Below are positions 5,839-12,132 of a stretch of DNA of 12,132 bases, one piece after another. Source of the DNA: JAGVSR01 sp046074825 (GTDB lineage: Bacteria; Pseudomonadota; Alphaproteobacteria; Rhizobiales; Hyphomicrobiaceae); contig JBJTOZ010000002.1 of NCBI GenBank assembly GCA_046074825.1, positions 1 through 12,132 on the forward strand, given 5' to 3'. Position numbers and translations under genes: made by a program. The notes under the pieces are model-generated. The model saw only the letters and a list, made by a program, of their open reading frames with translations, had not been told where the DNA came from and searched no databases. Each line of letters starts with the position of its first letter. Within the stretch, counting starts at the first letter, position 1.

Positions 5839-7354
5839 GGAGGAGGATGTAATTGCCCTCTCTGAACTTATAGCATTGAAAATTAGAACCTCAGACGTCC
5901 TCAAATTACACGGCCAATTGGGAGCTGGAAAAACGACCTTTGCTAGAGCTCTCATCCGATCCGTTTTAGCTGAGCCTGAGGCAGAAGTTCCAAGTCCCAC
6001 CTTCTCCCTTGTGCAAACCTATCAGGCTTCACGGCTTAATCTTTCACATATTGACCTCTATAGGCTATCAAACGAAAGTGAGATTAAAGAGCTCTCCTTA
6101 GACGATCTTGTGGGATCTAGCGCCCTTATCCTCGAATGGCCTGAAAAATCAAAAAAAAATCTAGGTGAGAATTCACTTGATATCACCTTCTCTGAAGTCC
6201 CAAATCCAGAATTAAGAAATATCACCCTTGAAGCCCAAGGCTTATGGATAGAACGACTCGAAAGACTGAAACAAATATCAAACTTCATTACAAAATTAGA
6301 ACTCCCTGAAAAACCAAGAGTTCTTTATTTGCAAGGAGATGCCTCAGCTCGAGCTTATGCACGATTGGTTGCAAAAAAGGAAAGCTACATCCTTATGGAT
6401 TGGCCTGCGCAGCCAGATGGCGCTCCTATTAAAGGGGGACCATCCTATAGTAAAATTGCTCATTTAGCAGAGAGCACTGTCAACTTCCAAAGTATTGCTG
6501 AGCTTCTTGAGACTGAAAACCTTCATGTTCCCAAAATTTTTGCTGCCGATCATTCTTTAGGTCTATTACTTCTTGAGGATTTAGGTGATCGAGTTTTTGG
6601 AGCAGAAGTTGTTTCGGGCAAAGAACTTACCCCAATGTGGCAAGCAGCCACAGACGTTCTTCTTGAAATGCGAAAAATATCCAAGTCGCGCATTTTCCAA
6701 TGGAACGAAAAGAAAAGAGGATATCCACCCATACAGGATTACGACTTTGAGGCATACAAAATCGAAATTGAATTACTTCCTGACTGGTATTGGCCCCTTA
6801 TTAAAAAACAAAAGATTTCAGATGAAGAACGTCAGATTTTTGAACTTTTATGGAAAGATGTTATTAATAGAATTCTCAATGCTCCCTCGCGCTGTTTAAC
6901 ATTACGTGACTTTCATTCACCAAATTTGCTATGGTTATCTGATGCAGGAACACAATCTCAAGACAAGGTTGGATTACTAGATTTTCAAGATGCACTGATC
7001 GGACATCCTGCATTCGATCTAGTTTCACTCTTACAAGATGCACGCCTAGATGTTCCACCAAACGTGGAGTATGAACTTTATAACTACTACATTTCAAGAG
7101 CGGCTGCGCATGATCCCTCTTTTGACAAATCTGCTTTTCTTTTTAATTACGCAGCTCTAGGTGCACAAAGGAACACGAAAATACTTGGTATTTTTGCGCG
7201 TCTTTCAAAAAGGGATAACAAACCCCAATACCTAAAGCATATACCTAGAATATGGACTTATCTTGAGAAAAATCTGCAACACCCTGAACTTTCTGAGCTA
7301 AAAAAATGGTACATGAAGCATTTCTCCTACCTCGAACGTACACTTCAAGCGTGA
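5807..7354 (+). CDS. tsaE: Fusion protein: TsaE (tRNA t6A ATPase) plus AmgK-like MurNAc/GlcNAc anomeric kinase
   Basis: This 515-residue protein joins two enzymes. Residues of about 1-150 are TsaE, the ATPase that works with TsaB-TsaD in making threonylcarbamoyl-adenosine at position 37 of ANN-decoding tRNAs. They show Walker A GQLGAGKT (36-43), the VPSPTFSLVQTY segment, HIDLYRL and ILEWPEK. Residues of about 165-515 are an aminoglycoside-phosphotransferase fold of the AmgK type, which phosphorylates MurNAc or GlcNAc at C1. They show GDASARAYARL (near 177), LLLEDLGD, the catalytic loop LRDFHSPN with Asp368 and Asn373, and the metal-binding DFQDA from Asp392. Both sets of catalytic residues appear intact. 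The MurU gene directly downstream supports the sugar-kinase role. The gene starts inside the end of divL, and no strong ribosome-binding site is visible, so translational coupling is likely. Such bifunctional TsaE/phosphotransferase proteins are known in alphaproteobacteria. Confidence 0.92.
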   Translation: MKTVWKIENAKEEDVIALSELIALKIRTSDVLKLHGQLGAGKTTFARALIRSVLAEPEAEVPSPTFSLVQTYQASRLNLSHIDLYRLSNESEIKELSLDDLVGSSALILEWPEKSKKNLGENSLDITFSEVPNPELRNITLEAQGLWIERLERLKQISNFITKLELPEKPRVLYLQGDASARAYARLVAKKESYILMDWPAQPDGAPIKGGPSYSKIAHLAESTVNFQSIAELLETENLHVPKIFAADHSLGLLLLEDLGDRVFGAEVVSGKELTPMWQAATDVLLEMRKISKSRIFQWNEKKRGYPPIQDYDFEAYKIEIELLPDWYWPLIKKQKISDEERQIFELLWKDVINRILNAPSRCLTLRDFHSPNLLWLSDAGTQSQDKVGLLDFQDALIGHPAFDLVSLLQDARLDVPPNVEYELYNYYISRAAAHDPSFDKSAFLFNYAALGAQRNTKILGIFARLSKRDNKPQYLKHIPRIWTYLEKNLQHPELSELKKWYMKHFSYLERTLQA

Positions 7355-7408
7355 GACTCAAATATCGAGTTATCTAAACTTTTACTCTTTTCTATTTCTT
7401 GGTTTAAA

Positions 7409-8125
7409 ATGATTAATACTGCAATGATTTTAGGAGCTGGGCTGGGCACAAGAATGCGGCCTTTGACCATCACTGTTCCAAAGCCTTTGGTACTTCTTCA
7501 AAATCGCCCTTTGATAGATCATGTCATTGATAGGCTTTCTGGTGCTGGAATAACTAAAGTTGTCGTAAATGTGCATTATCTAGCTGATAAGCTTGAAGAG
7601 CACTTAAAAAAAACAAAAAACCCACGTATCATTATCTCAGATGAACGTCAGAAACTCCTCGATACAGGAGGAGGTATCATCAAAGCCCTTCCCCTAATCG
7701 GGCCAAATCCTTTTATTATTCATAATTCTGATACGACTTGGATTGAAAAAAAAGAAAAATGGATCAATGCGCTTATAAATGCATGGGACCCAGACCGTAT
7801 GGATGCATTAATGATTTTAGCTCACAAATCCCAAAGCATCGGCTATGAAGGGGAGGGTGATTTTTTTATTGAAACTTCTGGTGCTCTGCGCAGAAGAGAA
7901 AAGAACAGCACTGCCCCATATGTTTTCGCTGGTGTTTCTATAGCTCACCCTCGGATTTTCCTCAATAACCCAATAGACACTTTCTCTCTAAATGTTCTGT
8001 GGGATCGGGCTATGAAGAATGACCGTTTACACGGTATTAAAGTTGAGGGCACATGGATGCATCTAGGAACCCCCAGCGCCCTAAAAGCAGCAGAAGAACA
8101 ACTCAAGCAAATAATTGCTTATTAA
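7409..8125 (+). CDS. murU: N-acetylmuramate alpha-1-phosphate uridylyltransferase-type nucleotidyltransferase
   Basis: The 238-residue product is a sugar-phosphate nucleotidyltransferase. The signature AMILGAGLGTRMRPLT and PKPL (residues 5-27) binds the nucleotide. Asp108 in HNSDTTW is the likely metal ligand, LLDTGGGI is the conserved glycine-rich segment, and GTWMHLGTPSALKAAE closes the domain. The length fits MurU, which lacks the C-terminal extension of GlmU or RfbA relatives. MurU turns MurNAc-1-phosphate and UTP into UDP-MurNAc, letting cells recycle wall sugar without the MurA step that fosfomycin blocks. The AmgK-like domain encoded 54 bases upstream would supply its substrate, which is the main reason to prefer MurU over a mannose-1-phosphate guanylyltransferase. 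ATG at 7409 has no strong Shine-Dalgarno sequence. Confidence 0.88.
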   Translation: MINTAMILGAGLGTRMRPLTITVPKPLVLLQNRPLIDHVIDRLSGAGITKVVVNVHYLADKLEEHLKKTKNPRIIISDERQKLLDTGGGIIKALPLIGPNPFIIHNSDTTWIEKKEKWINALINAWDPDRMDALMILAHKSQSIGYEGEGDFFIETSGALRRREKNSTAPYVFAGVSIAHPRIFLNNPIDTFSLNVLWDRAMKNDRLHGIKVEGTWMHLGTPSALKAAEEQLKQIIAY

Positions 8126-8154
8126 ATTCTGTATTCGCATTAGGTTGATGTGCA

Positions 8155-11100
8155 GTGTCAAAATCAGTCGGTCCTCGCATTTATAGTGTTCCAGCAAGTC
8201 GTCCTTTTTTAAGAAGTCTGGTGGAGGCGCTTCTTGAAGGCCATCTACCCTCACCTTATGGAAAAAAGCCTAATCAATTTAACCTTACAGAAATTACTCT
8301 TTACTTACCAAACAGGAGATCAAGTCGAGCGTTGCAAGAGGCTTTCTTAAGGGAAGCAGGTGGGCGAGCAATGCTTCTTCCAAAAATATTTCCAATTTCC
8401 GAAGGAGATGAGGAATTTTCACTCGTAAGCGGATCATTCAGAGACGCGCCTGAAACAGAAAAGTCTATTGCTCCAGCAACAACTGAAATGGAAAGGCGCC
8501 TCGAACTCTCAAGGCTTATTCTCGAGTGGTCAAAATCAGATTCAGAAAAAAATCTAAAAGAGGATGGTGGTTTTACCAGTCTCCAAGCTACTGGCCCAAA
8601 AACAGCAGCACAAGCAGTAATTTTTGCAATTGAACTTTCTGAATTGATGGATTCAATTGAAAGCTACGAAATTAATCTCGAACAATTCAAAAAACTCGTA
8701 CCTGAAACATATTCTCTTCATTGGGAAAAGACTTTAAAATTAATAAAAATTCTATCAACAAAATGGCCAATTTATCTTTCTTCAAAAAAGCTGCTTTCTC
8801 CCATTTCACATCGTAATTTCATTATTGATGCTGAAGCACTGCGTCTAAAAAAATATCCACCGCGTGGCCCTGTCATCGTTGCAGGCGTCACAGGCTGCGT
8901 ACCAGCCACAGCAAGATTGATGAAATGTGTTTTAAACTTGCCTAATGGGGCAATTGTTCTACCAAGCCTAGACACTAATTTAGATAAAATGAGTTGGGAG
9001 AGAATCCTCGATAAACATCCGGAGCATCCACAATTCGGTCTCTCAAAAATTTTAAAAAATTTAGGGGTTGAACGCTCGGATGTCCACGAGCTAATGAGTC
9101 ATACTCAAAACCAACTAAAAGAACGCGAGCATTTTTTTTCAGAAGTGATGCGCCCATCCAGTACTACAAATTTATGGCATCCTTATATCAAAAATATCAA
9201 TGATAAAACTCAATTAGAAAATGCTCTAAAAAAAATCAGTCTTATTGAAGCCTCTAGTGATCATGAGGAAGCTGAGACAATTGCACTTATTTTACGTGAA
9301 GCAATTGAAACACCTCATCAAACAGCAGCTCTTGTTACGCCTGATCGCATGCTTGCAAGAAGAGTTACAACGCGCCTTCAAAGCTGGGGGATACGCATAG
9401 ATGATTCTGCAGGAAAACCTTTTACAAAAACTGTGCAGGGAACTTTTCTGGAACTAATTATAAATGTACTCACTGAAGACTTCGCGCCTACTCATCTAGT
9501 AGCTCTTCTCAAGCATCCATTCACAAGACTTGGAATGGATCCTAAGAAAATAAGACGTTCTGCCCGAGTTTTAGAACTTACAACTTTTCGCAGACCCTAC
9601 GTTGGCACTGGTCTTGATGGGGTCACTGCAGCATTTCAAAATGCCTATGAGGAGTTTTTAATAGGGGAAACAAAAAAAAGTTTCTTAAAGGGTTTAAAAG
9701 AGGAGGATTGGCAGTCTGCGTTTGATCTAATCAAGGCTCTGGAGAATAGTTTTTTACCTTTGATAGAATTAAAAAAACAATCATTTGAAGCCTTATTCAT
9801 TGAAATAGCTCGGGCACATCTGATTGTTGCGGAAAATATTTCTTTTGCAGAACCCATACATCCAAGTATTGACCAACATGATCAACCTTCTCTCCTCTGG
9901 CAAGGCGAGGGGGGCGATGCAGCTAAACTTTTATTTCAAGAATTTCTTGATGAGAGGCAACCTCTCTTAAAGTTACCAATTTCTGATTACTCTGACTTTT
10001 ATCGTAATTTAATAATTGGTATTAATGTTCGGTCTAGCATACCCTCTCATCCAAGATTGTTTATTTGGGGACCACTCGAAGCCCGTTTGCAGACCGCTGA
10101 TATCTTGGTTTTAGGATCACTAAATGAAGGGGTCTGGCCTGCCACACCTGATAGCGGACCATGGCTGAGCAGAGGGATGCTCAAAAGTCTTGGGCTTCCC
10201 TCACCAGAAGAAAGAATCGGATTGGCTGCACATGACTTCTTCTCATTTATTTGTACTTCACAATTAATTTTAACCCGCGCCGATAAAATAGATGGAGCTC
10301 CTACTGTTCCCTCTCGTTGGATAAATAGGGTTTTGGCTTTACTCGAAGCCTTGGGATTACGAGATGCACTTAAACCAACTCGTCCTTGGTTTGATTGGGC
10401 AAGACAACAAAATGCTGACCTGTCTAAAACAAAAAGGATCGAATGCCCTAATCCTAGGCCATCTGTGGAATTAAGACCAAGAAAATTGTCTGTTTCTCAA
10501 GTTGAGACTTTTCTTTCTAATCCATACGCCATCTTCGCTAAAGAGATTTTAAAAATAGAACCTCTCCCAAAGCTTGGGCTAGAACCAGATTTGGGTTTAC
10601 ATGGCCAGATTATACATGAAGTTCTATCTCGCTTCACAAAACTTTACCCTAAGTCTCTTCCTGACGATATATGCGGAACCTTGAGTAGCCTTGCACAAAC
10701 TCTACTTAAAAACTATCACGCACACCCTCGCATTAATGCTTTTTGGCTACCTAAATTTACTAGATTTTGTGAGTGGTTCGCTTTGACAGAGCCTCAACGT
10801 CGCTCAGATACAAAAAGAGTTATAGCAGAAATAAAAGGTAGCCTAGTTTTTGAGGCTCCCGCAGGTCCTTTTACACTAACAGCCCGAGCTGATAGAATTG
10901 ATATTACACCTTCGGAGATTTTGATAACTGATTATAAAACTGGAACCCTACCTAGTAAGAAAAGGGTCCTTGAAGGCATTTCACCCCAATTACCACTCGA
11001 GGCTGCCATCGCATCTCAATCTGGTTTTCCTGAAGTCCCCCCTGAAAGAATAGGATTACTTCGTTATATACGTATTACCGGTGGACATCCCGCAGGAGAG

Positions 11101-11322
11101 GAACTTGATATAAAAACGGAGAACTTAGAAGCGCTTGCTCTTGATACCCTTTCTGGATTGAAGCGCTACGTTGCCTACTTTGACGATGAAAATGCCCCCT
11201 ACAGACCATTAAGAAAACAAAGATTTTCCTATAAATTCGATGATTATACCCACTTGGCACGCATAGACGAATGGTCAACATCCAGACATGAAGAATGGGA
11301 TGGGGCTGATGATGAAAGCTAA
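8155..11322 (+). CDS. addB: Double-strand break repair protein AddB (alphaproteobacterial type)
   Basis: AddB pairs with AddA to form a helicase-nuclease that resects double-strand breaks and loads RecA. The 1055-residue protein opens with ITLYLPNRRSSRALQEAFLRE, typical of this AddB group. No GxxGxGKT Walker A is seen near the N-terminus, so its helicase-like part is probably not an ATP-driven motor. The C-terminal PD-(D/E)XK nuclease is intact: His821 in IIHEVL, Asp913 in ARADRID, Asp926-Tyr-Lys928 in ITDYKTG, and Gln945 in SPQLPLEAA. The C-terminal roughly 180 residues contain no cysteine, so the Fe-S cluster of Bacillus AddB is absent. GTG at 8155 is chosen because TGA lies in frame at 8146 and the next in-frame ATG comes only after about 70 residues of conserved sequence; AGG at 8142-8144 is a weak ribosome-binding site. 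The gene follows murU by 29 bases and overlaps addA. Confidence 0.93.
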   Translation: MSKSVGPRIYSVPASRPFLRSLVEALLEGHLPSPYGKKPNQFNLTEITLYLPNRRSSRALQEAFLREAGGRAMLLPKIFPISEGDEEFSLVSGSFRDAPETEKSIAPATTEMERRLELSRLILEWSKSDSEKNLKEDGGFTSLQATGPKTAAQAVIFAIELSELMDSIESYEINLEQFKKLVPETYSLHWEKTLKLIKILSTKWPIYLSSKKLLSPISHRNFIIDAEALRLKKYPPRGPVIVAGVTGCVPATARLMKCVLNLPNGAIVLPSLDTNLDKMSWERILDKHPEHPQFGLSKILKNLGVERSDVHELMSHTQNQLKEREHFFSEVMRPSSTTNLWHPYIKNINDKTQLENALKKISLIEASSDHEEAETIALILREAIETPHQTAALVTPDRMLARRVTTRLQSWGIRIDDSAGKPFTKTVQGTFLELIINVLTEDFAPTHLVALLKHPFTRLGMDPKKIRRSARVLELTTFRRPYVGTGLDGVTAAFQNAYEEFLIGETKKSFLKGLKEEDWQSAFDLIKALENSFLPLIELKKQSFEALFIEIARAHLIVAENISFAEPIHPSIDQHDQPSLLWQGEGGDAAKLLFQEFLDERQPLLKLPISDYSDFYRNLIIGINVRSSIPSHPRLFIWGPLEARLQTADILVLGSLNEGVWPATPDSGPWLSRGMLKSLGLPSPEERIGLAAHDFFSFICTSQLILTRADKIDGAPTVPSRWINRVLALLEALGLRDALKPTRPWFDWARQQNADLSKTKRIECPNPRPSVELRPRKLSVSQVETFLSNPYAIFAKEILKIEPLPKLGLEPDLGLHGQIIHEVLSRFTKLYPKSLPDDICGTLSSLAQTLLKNYHAHPRINAFWLPKFTRFCEWFALTEPQRRSDTKRVIAEIKGSLVFEAPAGPFTLTARADRIDITPSEILITDYKTGTLPSKKRVLEGISPQLPLEAAIASQSGFPEVPPERIGLLRYIRITGGHPAGEELDIKTENLEALALDTLSGLKRYVAYFDDENAPYRPLRKQRFSYKFDDYTHLARIDEWSTSRHEEWDGADDES

Positions 11323-12132
11323 TCTTTCGCATTTAAATATAGACCAAGAACTAGAGCGTACACAGGAGGCACAATTTAAAGCTTCCGACCCTCGATCTTC
11401 GGTATGGGTAAGCGCAAACGCAGGTACAGGCAAAACTCACGTTTTAACAATGCGTGTTTTACGGCTTCTACTTTCTGGAACTGAACCTGAACGCATTCTC
11501 TGTTTAACATATACCCGAGCTGCAGCTACAGAAATGTCTAAGCGTGTCTTTTCTGAGCTAGCCCGATTTGTAGGTTTAGATGATCTATCTTTACATAAAG
11601 CGCTCTTTACGTATCTTTTAAGGGAGCCAACATCAGAAGAAAAAAATCGTGCTCGCACTCTCTTTACTCAATCAATAGAAACACCGGGTGGTTTTAAAGC
11701 CCAAACAATACATGCTTTTTCTGAACGCCTTTTGCAACGCTTCCCCCTCGAAGCAGGTGTAACACCAGGTTTCAAAATTCTTGAAGATACAGAGACAAAA
11801 AAACTAAAGCAAAGAGCGATTAATAAAATTCTCGAAGCTGGTCTCAGAGCACCAAGTGCTCCACTCGGCAAAGCACTTTCAATAGCTGTTTCCTATACTA
11901 CGGAGACTGGTTTTGAACACATACTCAGTGAGGCCCTCAGATACCACGAATGGTTAGGAGAAACATTTGGAGACACGTTTGATAATACCTCCAAAATACA
12001 AACCAGAATAAAAATTTTAAAAAAACAATTAAAAAAACACTTTAAGCTCAAAATGGATGGTGAAGAAAGTAAAATCTCAGAAATTTTCAGAGAAAAATTT
12101 TCCTCGATGAATTGGGCTGAGCATGCTAAGCT
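11312..12132 (+). CDS. addA: AddA helicase-nuclease subunit, N-terminal part (3' end beyond window)
   Basis: AddA is the UvrD-like ATP-driven 3'-5' helicase of AddAB, with its own C-terminal nuclease domain. The open frame runs off the right edge after 273 codons. Visible motifs are a Q-motif region (QEAQFKASDPRSSVWVS), Walker A ANAGTGKT (residues 35-42), motif Ia CLTYTRAAATEM (64-75), and TIHAFSERLLQRFPLEAG (about 132-149), all characteristic of alphaproteobacterial AddA. The remaining helicase motifs and the nuclease lie outside the window. ATG at 11312 overlaps the addB stop by 11 bases. In-frame ATGs at 11300 and 11309 are equally possible starts that add only a few residues; the GGGATGGGG stretch at 11297-11305 may serve as the ribosome-binding site for the later ones. 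Overlap with addB implies coupled translation, as expected for two subunits of one complex. Confidence 0.95.
   Translation, partial: MKANLSHLNIDQELERTQEAQFKASDPRSSVWVSANAGTGKTHVLTMRVLRLLLSGTEPERILCLTYTRAAATEMSKRVFSELARFVGLDDLSLHKALFTYLLREPTSEEKNRARTLFTQSIETPGGFKAQTIHAFSERLLQRFPLEAGVTPGFKILEDTETKKLKQRAINKILEAGLRAPSAPLGKALSIAVSYTTETGFEHILSEALRYHEWLGETFGDTFDNTSKIQTRIKILKKQLKKHFKLKMDGEESKISEIFREKFSSMNWAEHAK

Noticed and set aside
6585..6899. 104-codon + strand open frame inside tsaE-amgK
   Set aside because: Different frame within an intact gene whose motifs continue on both sides, so there is no sign of a frameshift or a second gene.

Overview
The window looks like a chromosomal core segment of an A+T-rich alphaproteobacterium. 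The base composition is judged by eye, not computed. All eight genes are on the + strand and tightly packed: hprK (3' part), a mannose-family PTS EIIA, HPr, ahcY, a DivL-type sensor-kinase homologue, a TsaE-phosphotransferase (AmgK) fusion, a MurU-type nucleotidyltransferase, addB, and the 5' part of addA. From memory, this gene order is shared with Rhizobiales such as Sinorhizobium. A minimal HprK, DivL with tyrosine at the phosphoacceptor site, a fused TsaE-AmgK and the alphaproteobacterial type of AddAB all agree with that placement. No mobile element, CRISPR array, tRNA or rRNA was seen.

Region 1 (1-1271) is the regulatory phosphotransferase block. HprK can phosphorylate or dephosphorylate HPr at a serine. 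HPr has both the catalytic histidine and the HprK target serine. EIIA-Man is the last carrier. No sugar permease (EIIB/EIIC) or Enzyme I is present, so this is probably a signalling PTS rather than a transporter.

Region 2 (1272-3309) holds ahcY, which removes S-adenosylhomocysteine in the methyl cycle, between two roughly 300-base non-coding gaps. The upstream gap has a plausible sigma70-like promoter and no recognisable SAH riboswitch. The downstream gap has two clear dyads in front of divL.

Region 3 (3310-12132) appears to be one long transcription unit with overlapping or closely spaced genes. The DivL homologue (cell-cycle control through the CckA-CtrA pathway in Caulobacter) overlaps a two-domain protein that joins TsaE (tRNA t6A synthesis ATPase) to AmgK (anomeric MurNAc/GlcNAc kinase). 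MurU follows and would convert MurNAc-1-phosphate to UDP-MurNAc, so AmgK and MurU form consecutive steps of cell-wall sugar recycling. AddB and AddA, which overlap each other, form the helicase-nuclease that processes double-strand breaks for recombination.

I do not see a wholly new system. The points most worth a second look are the tyrosine-for-histidine DivL with an intact ATP-binding domain, the TsaE-AmgK fusion, and the dyads in the intergenic gaps.
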